Shown piece by piece: positions 27,334 to 35,939 of a stretch of DNA of 64,000 nucleotides (the first letter of the stretch is position 1; every line of letters begins with the position of its first letter). Source of the stretch: SM1-73 sp964588305 (GTDB lineage: Bacteria > Zixibacteria > MSB-5A5 > SM1-73); contig CAZPOP010000010.1 of the NCBI GenBank assembly GCA_964588305.1, positions 1 to 64,000 of the forward strand, in the 5' to 3' direction. The position numbers and the translations under genes are program-made. Below the pieces are notes generated by a model. The model had not been told where the DNA came from. It saw only the letters and a list, made by a program, of their open reading frames with translations, and did not search any database.

Positions 27334-28842
27334 GTGAAGATAATAGAAAAGGATTTTGACCCAAAGAAATACTTACAGATCTTGATGAGGAGAAAAATCT
27401 TGCTCCTTCTCCCTTTGGTGATCGTTTCAAGCTCAGGCGTATTTGCCAGCTTGAGGATGAAACCCACCTACCTATCCTCCACCATCATACTGATGAGAGA
27501 ATCCAGACTTCTTTCTCGGTCAATCGAAAACATAGTTCCCGGAGCAGAATCGGCGGAATTATCCTGGCAGGAGAAAGCTCAACGCCAGGCCACCATAGAG
27601 ACTTTCCTGACCTCTTCTGGATTCCTCGAGAAGGTGGTTTCGGCCTTGAAACTGGAGAAGGATTCTTCCATGATTGAGTGGGCCAAAAAGGGGAAGGAGA
27701 AATTCCCTTATCTTTCGGTCGAGGAACTGGTGGTAAGAATGTGGACGGACACTTTGCGGCAAAGCGTGGCAGCTGAGTTCAAGGGAGAGAATTTGATTGA
27801 AATTTCCTCCACCTCCAAGAGTCCCCAAAAAGCCGCTCAACTCGCGGGAACTGTGGCCATCACCTTCATTGAGGAAAGCTTAAGGGACGAGTTGGGCGGA
27901 GCAGAGCGAGTCTCCGATTTCAGCGACGAACAGCTGGATTTCTACACAAACAAAAAAGAACAATCCGAGAACGATTTAAGGCTCTATAAAGAGCGACTGT
28001 TGAAAAGAGAGATGGATAACTCCAACTTAGAAGAGGGCAAAACAAGCGAATTGAAGTCGGAAATGGACGGCTGCAAACTGGAGATAGAGAAGATAGACAG
28101 AAAGATCGATCTTTTGAGCTTGGGTCTGGAAGAAAAGAAAGGAAAAACAGTCGATTTGGTTAGATCTTCAGAATTGGACAGACTCAAGAAAGAGCTCTCT
28201 GACAATACTAAAGAATATGGTCGGCTCCTGCTTACCTACTCTTGGAAAGACGCCAAGATCTTAGCCCTGAATGCGATGATCGAAAAGAATCTTGAAAAAA
28301 CAAAAGAGGAGATAGCGAGACTAGTCTCTGCCCAAATTCAGACGGAGGATTCGGCCTGGCGGTCAGACTTGGAAGAGTATAATTATTTGAACGTAAAAAG
28401 AGATTTTCTGAATGGAAAATGGATTGCATTAAATGAGAGTTACGGCAGAGTGCAGGAAAAGATAGCCCAAAAGCCTCTGAGCGAGCAGGTCTTGAAAAGA
28501 TTAGAGCATGAAGTGGAGTTGAACCGCCGCATGTACGAAATGCTTATCTCCCAGGCACAAGGCTCCCAGATATCAGAGAACGTGCAACAGGTGGAATCGG
28601 AAAGCAGGTTCAAGATAATTCAGCCCGCGCAGATACCCATAAAACCCTTTAAGCCAGACAAAAGGAAAATCGCCCTTTTCAGTGCACTGGTTGGCTTGGC
28701 CATCGGGGTGACCGCCGTAGTCATAGCAGAGAAGGTAGACAATTCCTTCAAAGACGTCGAGGACGTGGAAAACTATCTCGATTTAAAGGTGATAGGCACG
28801 GTCTCCAGAGTAGATCAATTGGAGAGATCCTTCAAAAGATGA
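27334..28842 (+). CDS. Wzz/PCP polysaccharide chain-length determinant (co-polymerase)
   Basis: A 502-residue inner-membrane protein. The first membrane helix is at ~18-36 (ILLLLPLVIVSSSGVFAS region) and the second at ~446-467. Between them is a long periplasmic part rich in heptads and likely coiled coil (~190-360). A cytoplasmic tail DNSFKDVEDVENYLDLKVIG closes it, as in the chain-length proteins of exosortase-type EPS loci. The kinase domain is a separate downstream gene. It controls chain length and links the Wzy-like polymerase to the Wza channel. The start is a GTG 10 bp after the Wza stop, with GGGGTGGAGA upstream. Confidence 0.88.
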   Translation: MKIIEKDFDPKKYLQILMRRKILLLLPLVIVSSSGVFASLRMKPTYLSSTIILMRESRLLSRSIENIVPGAESAELSWQEKAQRQATIETFLTSSGFLEKVVSALKLEKDSSMIEWAKKGKEKFPYLSVEELVVRMWTDTLRQSVAAEFKGENLIEISSTSKSPQKAAQLAGTVAITFIEESLRDELGGAERVSDFSDEQLDFYTNKKEQSENDLRLYKERLLKREMDNSNLEEGKTSELKSEMDGCKLEIEKIDRKIDLLSLGLEEKKGKTVDLVRSSELDRLKKELSDNTKEYGRLLLTYSWKDAKILALNAMIEKNLEKTKEEIARLVSAQIQTEDSAWRSDLEEYNYLNVKRDFLNGKWIALNESYGRVQEKIAQKPLSEQVLKRLEHEVELNRRMYEMLISQAQGSQISENVQQVESESRFKIIQPAQIPIKPFKPDKRKIALFSALVGLAIGVTAVVIAEKVDNSFKDVEDVENYLDLKVIGTVSRVDQLERSFKR

Positions 28843-28904
28843 GGCCTTACGTCAGACTGAAAACAAGCAAAAGCCGACCAATACTCAGGCCAGTGAATCG
28901 CTAA

Positions 28905-29840
28905 ATGGAGGATGATCTGGAAGTGACGAACAAAAGGGAGAAAGGCAGGTCCATCAAGAATAGTCTTGACCGACTATCCAGGTCCTCGAAGTTTCGAGAA
29001 ATCCGCTCTGAAGTCAAAAACGCACGGAAAGATACTCGGCCCGAAAACGCTGACGAGACAGCTTCCATAATCGGTTATTTCGATCGGGAGTTCGATTCTA
29101 ATCTGAAAAATATCCGAGAAGATGGTCGACCCAGAAGCATTAAGGAGACAGGCAGGTCCATCATCGATTATTTCGATCGGCTTCCCACAGCCTCGGAGTT
29201 TCGAAGCATCTACTTCAATCTCAGAAACATCTGGGAAGATAGCCGGCCCAGAAGCATTCTGGTGAGCAGCTCCTCCCTGGGAGAAGGCAAAAGCACCATA
29301 GCCAGCCTTTTGGCTATTGCGCTTTCCTCTTATGGTGAGCGTATGACTTTGCTGCTCGATGCAGATTTGAGAAGACCCAACATTCACAAGTTGTTCGGCA
29401 TCAGGCAGAGTCCTGGGTTGGCAGAGATCCTGCTGGAAGAGGCAGGTACGGGGGAGGTGATGAATTCTACACCTTTAAGCAATTTGAAGATCATCACCAG
29501 CGGGAGACAAATCGAAAAGGTGAGCAAGGCCTTGAAAACAGAGCTTCTGAAAGATATTCTGGAACGATTTAAGCTCAATTTCGGCTATGTGGTCGTAGAC
29601 AGCCCCCCTATAATCCCGGTGCCGGACAGCTTGATTTTGTCTCGGCAGGTGGATGGGGTCATCCTGGTTTTGAAGGCTGGAAGCACTCCTCGGGAGGTGG
29701 CGAAACGAGCTTACGATCTGCTGAAGAATGCCAAAGGAGATTCTATCGGGATAATTCTCAATAACATGAAGAAGGCACTGCCATACTATTACAATTATGG
29801 ATACTACGGGTACGGATCCTCGAAGAGACAAAAGGGATAG
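28905..29840 (+). CDS. BY-kinase (CpsD/CapB-type tyrosine autokinase) with triplicated N-terminal segment
   Basis: A 311-residue cytoplasmic kinase. Walker A is SSSLGEGKST (~122-131), Walker A' is LLLDADLRRP (~149-158) and Walker B is VVVDSPP. The C-terminus carries a cluster of seven tyrosines (about 294-304), the usual autophosphorylation sites. It should control EPS polymerisation through the Wzz-like partner encoded just upstream. The N-terminal ~115 residues are unusual: residues 15-46, 53-76 and 84-115 are three related copies of the segment that normally comes once before Walker A (pattern RSI..x-DR...F R..-N-..-D-RP). A GTG 18 bases inside the frame is an alternative start; GGAGG precedes it. 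Confidence 0.88.
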   Translation: MEDDLEVTNKREKGRSIKNSLDRLSRSSKFREIRSEVKNARKDTRPENADETASIIGYFDREFDSNLKNIREDGRPRSIKETGRSIIDYFDRLPTASEFRSIYFNLRNIWEDSRPRSILVSSSSLGEGKSTIASLLAIALSSYGERMTLLLDADLRRPNIHKLFGIRQSPGLAEILLEEAGTGEVMNSTPLSNLKIITSGRQIEKVSKALKTELLKDILERFKLNFGYVVVDSPPIIPVPDSLILSRQVDGVILVLKAGSTPREVAKRAYDLLKNAKGDSIGIILNNMKKALPYYYNYGYYGYGSSKRQKG

Positions 29841-29865
29841 ACGTGTTGCCGTGGTCGCTAAGTCC

Positions 29866-29993
29866 CCGGATTTGAATATCGAGCATCAAATCAAAACGCC
29901 GAATGATTTGACTCCTTGTACGGACGGATGAAAGGTCCACCTTTCAAATCCGGCCAAAAGGGCATTCGGTTGCCAACCGAAGGTCGGTTTTCC
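29866..29993 (+). promoter_or_regulatory. Switch-like inverted-repeat array between the kinase and deacetylase genes
   Basis: Four copies of one 7-base word alternate in orientation: GATTTGA (29869), TCAAATC (29886), GATTTGA (29905), TCAAATC (29944). One fold has an 11-bp closing stem (29866-29876 with 29943-29953) around an 8-bp hairpin (29886-29893 with 29904-29911). The other pairs neighbours instead. Directly after it, TTCGGTT-gcc-AACCGAA (29965-29981) competes with AACCGA-agg-TCGGTT followed by TTTT (29975-29991), which looks like a small terminator. It resembles a riboswitch or attenuator in layout but matches no class I recognise. The next gene starts ~85 bases later. Confidence 0.45.
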
Positions 29994-30077
29994 TAAAGGT
30001 TCAGAGGAAACGGTCGAGTATTTTTCTGCCGAGAATGTGTATCTGGCAAGACAGAAGAGCGGAGTCGAAAACAGACA

Positions 30078-30995
30078 ATGATAGTCACTCCTTTAAACTG
30101 TAAAACCCAATCCCCATATAACATTCTAACCATCGACGTGGAAGATTGGTTTCATGCCTCAGCCTTAACAGGAAAAGTCAACTCTGTGGGTGCGAAACAA
30201 TCACAAAGCAGAATCCTGCACGCCCTTTATAGAGTATTGGACCTTTTGGAGGAGCACAAAAGCAGGGCCACGTTTTTTGTGTTAGCCAGCGTGGCTGAGA
30301 GATTCCCGGAAATGGTCCAAACCATCAGACAAAGAGAACATGAAATCGCATCTCATGGCTTTTCGCATGAAAGCATCTACTCGCAGACAAAGGAGGAATT
30401 TAGGAGAGATGTGAGAAGATCGCTTTCCATCTTGCAGGAGATAACCAACGACAAAATCAAAGGCTATCGGGCTCCCAACTTTTCCATCACGACCGACTCC
30501 CTATGGGCCTATGAGATCCTGGCCGATTTGGGAATTGAATATACGTCCAGCATTTTTCCCACCAAGCACATCTTGCACGCCTATGGAATTCCACAAGCTC
30601 CTAAGGACCCTTTCATCCTCAACTTGGAGAACGGGAGCAGCATAGTGGAAATTCCCTTGTCTACGGTACGGATACTTGGGAAGCACTTCCCTTTTGGCGG
30701 AGGCGCTTATCTTCGTCTTCTTCCTTACTGGTATAACAAATGGAGCATCAAGAAGCTTAACTCCAAAGGGAAACCTGCGATAGTCTACTTTCACGCCTGG
30801 GAGTTGGACCCTGACCAGCCCAAGTTAGACATTGATCTTGTTGCTCGTACCCGGCACTACTTCAATTTGGATATCATGGAAACCAAGATCAGAAAACTGC
30901 TGAAAGCCTTTCGATTCCAAAGCATTGAAGACGCCCTTCAGGACAGTCTGCGAGCAACCCCCGCCCTCTCGCAGGCAGTTCACCGTCAGACCTGA
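30078..30995 (+). CDS. Polysaccharide deacetylase with DUF3473 (exosortase-locus type)
   Basis: A 305-residue NodB-family protein. It starts with NILTIDVEDWFHASA, then RATFFVLASVAERFP, HEIASHGFSHESIYSQT (metal histidines), GYRAPNFSI, and a C-terminal part with PAIVYFHAWELDPDQP. This order is the signature of the DUF3473-type deacetylases found in exosortase-associated EPS loci. It has no signal peptide. It probably removes acetyl groups from the EPS or its precursor. It lies downstream of the BY-kinase, separated by the structured 237-bp spacer, and is the last plus-strand gene before a 776-bp gap. Confidence 0.9.
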   Translation: MIVTPLNCKTQSPYNILTIDVEDWFHASALTGKVNSVGAKQSQSRILHALYRVLDLLEEHKSRATFFVLASVAERFPEMVQTIRQREHEIASHGFSHESIYSQTKEEFRRDVRRSLSILQEITNDKIKGYRAPNFSITTDSLWAYEILADLGIEYTSSIFPTKHILHAYGIPQAPKDPFILNLENGSSIVEIPLSTVRILGKHFPFGGGAYLRLLPYWYNKWSIKKLNSKGKPAIVYFHAWELDPDQPKLDIDLVARTRHYFNLDIMETKIRKLLKAFRFQSIEDALQDSLRATPALSQAVHRQT

Positions 30996-31771
30996 GAGTC
31001 TGCCTAGACTTGGAAGTCTTGTTGTGTGAAACATCAAGAATAATCGCCTTTGCTCCAAGGCTGTGCTTCCGCTTCCGCACTAATTCTGCTGCTCCAGACC
31101 CTACCCAATCCCGGACCGGCATCCGTGATCGAGCGAGGAAGAAAACGAACGAGAATCCCAAGGATCTCGAGGAGAATCCATCTGGAGTCGAATCCAGTTG
31201 AGGTTCAGAGAGGTACTTCAACCACACAGCCATCGGAATCTATCCCCTGCAAGTAGTTTTTTAGACACCTGAAACACTTTCATTGACCACTTAAGCCCCC
31301 TGTGTACCTCCAATCTGAGGATAGCCAAAAAAACCAGCAGGTGAGGCGGCTTTCCCGAAAAGCAGTCTAGACTCTAATCATCTTGTTTGAATTCCGGATT
31401 CTGAACATGTGAGCCATATAATCTTAAAGACTTCTGCGAATTCTTGTGAAGAATTTAAGATACACTCTTGAGGTGTCGAAAAATTCAAAAGAGAGGATTT
31501 CCGTAAGCAAGTGAGTTTTGGGCTAAGGTAAGTCGAAAATCAGAGCCCCGATTCATTGTCTAACAAACAATTAGCCGATAGGGCGAAGTGTCCAGGAGAA
31601 GAGACCATCAAGTCGTTCGATCAAATACGCACATTGGTACATAACACCAAACGTAAAGGTCGAGCCAGTACAAGAATCCGCGGTCGCAGCTGTGACGAAA
31701 CCATCGATTCCGATAAGGCTAGGATGGTCAGTGGAATGAGTTGACTAGATTCACCGAATGAGAGGAATTCC
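30996..31771. other. Non-coding stretch upstream of the PorV-like gene
   Basis: About 776 bp without a convincing gene; short frames here have no family features. A clean palindrome AATTCTT-gtg-AAGAATT sits at 31439-31455 and could be an operator or a small hairpin. The 3' end should hold the promoter of the PorV-like gene, but I see no clear sigma70 pair. Confidence 0.5.
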
Positions 31772-32785
31772 TTGAAGTTAGGAAAGGCTCTTAAGATTAA
31801 CGGAAGGGAGAAAGGTGATTTGGGAGTGGGCAGAGGCAAGATCTTATTAAACGTGGTTCTTTTCCTTTTGCTTTTCGCAGATTCAACCTCTGGTGCCGAC
31901 GGTACGATTCTCAGTTCAGCATTCCTCGACCAAGGCCAACCGGACGCAACCGCAGCCAGCTTTCTGAAAATCGGAATTGGGGCAAGAGCTGAGGGAATGG
32001 GAGGTGCCTTCGTTGGCTTAGCGGATGATCCTTCTGCTGTTTACTGGAACCCGGCCGGTTTGTCTCAACTCAACTGTTCTCAGGTGATGTTTATGCATCA
32101 CCGATGGGCGCAGGATATAACGTACGAATGTCTCGGTTATGCCTTGCCCATTGATCCCAAAAACACCGTGGCAATTGCCGTCACGTTCCTTCACATGGAT
32201 GAAATTCTGGGATATGATCAGGATGATAACCCCACCTCATGTTTCTCAGCCTACGATGCTGCGATTCTTTTAGGATACTCAAGAGAAATTTCCCCGCATC
32301 TTTCCCTGGGCGGAACGGCTAAAGCCATTCTGGAAAAACTAGAAGATGAGAAAGCCCAGGCGGCGGGATTCGACATTGGACTTCTTTGTGATTTGTCCAT
32401 TTTGTCCTTTGGCCTTTCTTTGAGAAACCTGGGAACAAAGCTGAAATTCGTGGAGAGGAAGCATCCACTGCCCACAGACTTGAGGGCTGGGATCGCCCTC
32501 AGGGTTTTGAATGATCACCTTCTTCTAAGCACGGATATAGACTTTCTTGCCGATACCCCGCCAGAATTTCGGCAGGGGATTGAGTGCAGCTTTCAAGACG
32601 TTTTGTTCGCAAGAGGCGGTGTTGAGTATAAAACCCAAGATCAGAGCTCGCCGCCTTTGACCAGGCCAACTGTGGGAGGGGGCGTAAGAATTTCAAATCT
32701 CCAGTTTGACTACACCTACTCTTCTGTCAAATACTTAGGAGACCTGCACAACTTCTCGCTGATTTACAGATTTGCCTCTGAATAG
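31772..32785 (+). CDS. PorV/PorQ-family outer-membrane beta-barrel protein
   Basis: A 337-residue exported protein with a hydrophobic signal (~25-42). The conserved N-terminal part of the family is clear: ASFLKIGIGARAEGMGGAFV, then ADDPSAVYWNPAGLSQL, followed by alternating beta strands typical of a FadL-like barrel. PorV is the outer-membrane shuttle of the type IX system in Bacteroidetes, and many FCB lineages have several relatives. It fits the two proteins with sorting domains in this window. The frame opens at a TTG at 31772; a GTG at codon 19-20 (before GRGKILL) would also give a full signal peptide. A role in EPS export is possible but unproven. Confidence 0.8.
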   Translation: MKLGKALKINGREKGDLGVGRGKILLNVVLFLLLFADSTSGADGTILSSAFLDQGQPDATAASFLKIGIGARAEGMGGAFVGLADDPSAVYWNPAGLSQLNCSQVMFMHHRWAQDITYECLGYALPIDPKNTVAIAVTFLHMDEILGYDQDDNPTSCFSAYDAAILLGYSREISPHLSLGGTAKAILEKLEDEKAQAAGFDIGLLCDLSILSFGLSLRNLGTKLKFVERKHPLPTDLRAGIALRVLNDHLLLSTDIDFLADTPPEFRQGIECSFQDVLFARGGVEYKTQDQSSPPLTRPTVGGGVRISNLQFDYTYSSVKYLGDLHNFSLIYRFASE

Positions 32786-33724
32786 ATGTTGTAAAGATCA
32801 GAGCCTTTATCCGTCGCAGCCGCTTCATAGTCTCAAAACGTCAGCCCTGACCCCGCGTCGTTCCCAAAATAGCTCTCCAACGCAGCGAACGGACTGCAAA
32901 AGCTGACTTACTGCATTTGCCGTCGTATTCGGTTGTGACCGAAGTCATCCGCGCCTCCTCCCTCGGATCCATCGTATCTCACGAGCAGCAGGTTTGTCCC
33001 ATCTCCATGACACCATCAAAGGCTCCGTCTTCCCGACGAACTTTTTGACAATTCACAAAAAGTCCCAGCCACAAACTGGCACCCATTACCTTGTACCTGA
33101 CTGTACCACTCAGGGAACGTTGTCTCCGGTCATTAATTCTGAGAAAAAGAATGAGGAAGCAGAATTGACGTATTCTCCAGGAGTGAGAGAGGAATTCTAT
33201 TGGGCTCAANNNNNNNNNNNNNNNNNNNNNNNNNNNNNNNNNNNNNNNNNNNNNNNNNNNNNNNNNNNNNNNNNNNNNNNNNNNNNNNNNNNNNNNNNNN
33301 NNNNNNNNNGGAAGCAGAATTGACGTATTCTCCAGGAGTGAGAGAGGAATTCTATTGGGCTCAAAAACCCAGTGCAACCTTATTGCAGCCATTTGCAGCT
33401 ACCTTCCTCTCCTTTTGCGCAATCTTTATACATAATGTGAAATAGATTTCGCATCTCTTATGAATTCTTGCTGACTCGGAACAAAAATGATTGCATAGCA
33501 CGTGTTGAATCCTTGAGCAATCACCCCATCCTTCGTTGCTAACCTGTTGTCTCCCTTAGAAAAAACCTTCCTCCAGACGGCTTAGGTCTAAAACAACGGG
33601 GATCAGGCAGGCGTTTTGCACATCTGATCCTGCGAACGAGCGCTGAATGAAAACGAGAGGTGAGCAGTGGATACTTGTTTTGGAAGCAAGAGAACTTTAA
33701 GAATCAGAGTCCTGTGGGTGGAGA
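32786..33724. other. Non-coding stretch containing an assembly gap
   Basis: About 940 bp with 100 N in the middle. I see no gene. A hairpin GGATCAG/CTGATCC (33600-33606 with 33624-33630) lies ~95 bases before the sugar transferase gene. Its role is unknown. Confidence 0.5.
33155..33364. other. Assembly gap with identical 55-base contig ends
   Basis: The 55 bases before the N-run (33155-33209) are identical to the 55 bases after it (33310-33364). This is what de Bruijn assemblers leave when two contigs share their end k-mer, so the gap is probably false and the true sequence continuous with one copy. Confidence 0.85.
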
Positions 33725-34615
33725 ATGATGCTTAGAATAAATGGAACACACGTTCTTAACAGTCGGTGCACTCAACATGTTGTGGGCTTGACCGGGAGGG
33801 CAGCCAACATCAGGGTCCATCTCGTCTATTGGGTGAAAGAATACCTCCTCTCGCCCATCCTTTTGGCGGTTTTTTCCTTGGCGCTGACGGTAATTCCTGA
33901 AAAGAAACAGAAAATCGGTTTCTCCCCAGGCATTTCAAAAAGGGCTCGACTCAGAGTAAAAAGATTTGCAGATCTGCTGATTTCTCCAATCTGCCTGGTT
34001 ATATTCTCCCCATTCTTTCTGATCGCGGCAATTCTGATTCGGCTCGACTCTCCTGGACCCATAATCTACAGACAAGTAAGGATTGGACAAAACCGGCGAG
34101 GGAGCAATAGAAGAAGACTGAACTTCCAAGTTGGAACCAATCGAAGAAATGGGGACAGGAGAAAATACAATATGTTGGGGAAACCATTTTACATCTATAA
34201 ATTCAGGACCATGGTCAACGGTGCGGAAAAAGGAACCGGACCGATATGGGCCAGGCAAAGAGACTGTCGAATCACCAAAGTCGGAGGGGTTCTGAGAAAG
34301 AAGAGATTGGACGAGCTCCCCCAGCTTCTGAACGTGTTCATGGGACATATGAGCTTGGTGGGCCCCAGACCGGAAAGGCACCATTTCATCAAACATTTCT
34401 CCACGCATATAGAGAATTATGAACAGAGATTCTACTTGAGGCCGGGAATAACCGGACTGGCTCAGGTGAGCACGGGCTATGACTCTTCCGTGGAGAGCGT
34501 AAAAGTCAAGACGAAATATGACCTCCAGTATATTCGCCACTGGCATATGACCGAGGATTTGATCATAGTCTTGAAGACCTTTGCGATTATGCTGAACGGC
34601 AAGGGGGCGGCTTAG
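33725..34615 (+). CDS. Priming sugar transferase (polyprenyl-phosphate hexose-1-phosphate transferase)
   Basis: A 296-residue PF02397-type phosphoglycosyl transferase that starts the EPS unit by moving a sugar-1-phosphate to undecaprenyl phosphate. It has an extra membrane stretch (~40-57), the re-entrant helix (~81-105), RLDSPGPIIYRQVRIG, YIYKFRTM, RKKRLDELPQLLNVF (catalytic D-E) and SLVGPRPE. Members usually have only ~8-10 residues between RQxRxG and the KFRTM motif. Here ~29 additional Arg/Asn-rich residues (about 122-150) are inserted. The large N-terminal domain of the exosortase-locus form (about 450 residues) is missing. GGTGGAGA precedes the ATG. Confidence 0.87.
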   Translation: MMLRINGTHVLNSRCTQHVVGLTGRAANIRVHLVYWVKEYLLSPILLAVFSLALTVIPEKKQKIGFSPGISKRARLRVKRFADLLISPICLVIFSPFFLIAAILIRLDSPGPIIYRQVRIGQNRRGSNRRRLNFQVGTNRRNGDRRKYNMLGKPFYIYKFRTMVNGAEKGTGPIWARQRDCRITKVGGVLRKKRLDELPQLLNVFMGHMSLVGPRPERHHFIKHFSTHIENYEQRFYLRPGITGLAQVSTGYDSSVESVKVKTKYDLQYIRHWHMTEDLIIVLKTFAIMLNGKGAA

Positions 34616-34970
34616 ATTCCGGCACATTCTTTCTTGTGCCTGACCTCCTTAAGACGGGAAGACCAAACACGTAACAATAACCCTACCCCTTTTTCACTCC
34701 ACTACCACAAAGCACATCTTCCCCGAGATTCATGATCCCTTTGGTGAAGCCAAAGGTATTTATGGTTATTCGTTCCCGCGACCTCTCACGGCCTTTATAC
34801 GCATAGCTCAATTCCGTCATGGTACAGAGAATCATTCGTAAGTCAATAACAGCGATTACTCAAAACGGGGCCTGAACCGGAGATTCAATAGGCTTGCCCC
34901 AAATCTGCTCTTCTAATGGAGTAATCCGTCCAGGCTGAGGTTCCGCGCTCAGAAGTATTGAGTGGAACAG
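34616..34970. other. Intergenic region between convergent genes
   Basis: About 355 bp between the sugar transferase (plus) and tsaD (minus), which converge. Apart from the hairpin at 34621-34640 I see nothing recognisable. Confidence 0.5.
34621..34640 (+). terminator. Weak hairpin after the sugar transferase stop
   Basis: GGCACA pairs with TGTGCC around an 8-base T-rich loop, starting 5 bases after the stop codon. It lacks a following T-run, so factor-independent termination is doubtful, but its place at the end of the last EPS gene suggests a 3' end function. Confidence 0.35.
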
Positions 34971-35725
34971 TTAACAAAGCTTTGCGTAAGGAACGGCATT
35001 CAAATCCAGGTTCGACCTCTCCCCTCTTGAAAGGCGAAAATCTCCTGCTGAAGCAATCATAGCAGCATTATCGGTACACAGGATTGGAGAGGGATAGAAG
35101 ACCTTGAGATCATGTTTTCCTGCCTCGGCCTCCAATCTCTCCCTCAAACGGCTATTTCTGGCAACTCCTCCGGCCAGGGTTATATTCCTCACCTTCTTGA
35201 AAAGACATGCCTTTATTCCTTTATCCACCAAGACATCCACGATGGCTTCCTGAAAACTTGCGGCTATGTCAATCCTGTGCTTCTCCAATTTCTCATCAGA
35301 CAACCTGGAAACGTAGATCGCCACGGCAGTCTTGAGCCCGCTAAACGAGAAATCGAAACTTCCCTCCTCTAAATAAGCCCTGGGGAATTTGACAAAATCC
35401 GGCGTGCCTTTCTTCGATGTCTCATCGATTATGGGACCTCCGGGGTAGCCTAGTTGCAAAACCTTGGCCACCTTGTCAAATGCCTCTCCGGCTGCATCAT
35501 CCCGAGTTCTGCCCAAGAGCTCATATTCACCCCTGTCCTCAACATAGATCAGGTTTGAATGTCCACCAGAGACGACCAAACAGATCAAAGGGGACTCGAT
35601 ATGAGGGTTTTCCAGAAAATTCGCAAAGATATGACCTTCGATATGATTTATGCCGATTAAAGGGATCCGCAAAGAGTAGGATAGGGCCTTGGCAAAGGAT
35701 AAGCCAATCAAAAGCGATCCAACCA
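34971..35725 (-). CDS. tsaD: TsaD, tRNA N6-threonylcarbamoyl-adenosine transferase (N-terminus lost in gap)
   Basis: The visible ~250 residues are the C-terminal three quarters of TsaD, which transfers the threonylcarbamoyl group to A37 of ANN-decoding tRNAs with TsaB and TsaE. Visible pieces are VGSLLIGLSFAKAL, INHIEGHIF (the two metal histidines), LVVSGGHSNLI, GEAFDKVAKVL, DFSFSGLKTA, AGGVARNSRLR and CTDNAAMIA. By comparison with the usual ~335-residue protein about 80 N-terminal residues are missing, so more than the 100 N must be absent. Nine codons right of the gap (35826-35852, MRVKRATFK) are in frame by chance of gap length or could be the true start; this cannot be decided here. Confidence 0.93.
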
Positions 35726-35825
35726 NNNNNNNNNNNNNNNNNNNNNNNNNNNNNNNNNNNNNNNNNNNNNNNNNNNNNNNNNNNNNNNNNNNNNNNNNNN
35801 NNNNNNNNNNNNNNNNNNNNNNNNN
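35726..35825. other. Assembly gap (100 N) inside tsaD
   Basis: A run of exactly 100 N, a default scaffold gap length. The flanks do not repeat each other, unlike the first gap, so real sequence is missing: most of the ~80 N-terminal codons of tsaD, which alone need more than 200 bases. Confidence 0.9.
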
Positions 35826-35939
35826 TTTGAATGTCGCTCTTTTTACGCGCATAAGCAGATGGGGCGGTACCTGGGGATTTTTGATCTGGTCGGCGACTGG
35901 CTTCTCAGTCTATTCTCTGTTGCATTCCAAGAAGGATTC

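Noticed and set aside
26666..27430. 254-codon open frame opposite the Wza-like gene
   Set aside because: Antisense to a well-supported exporter gene; no motifs.
33155..33364. 55-base direct repeat as a possible target-site duplication of an inserted element
   Set aside because: The copies directly abut a 100-N scaffold gap, which fits an assembler k-mer overlap better than insertion biology.
34621..34640. Hairpin after the sugar transferase as a firm Rho-independent terminator
   Set aside because: It has only six base pairs and no following T-run; listed at low confidence only.
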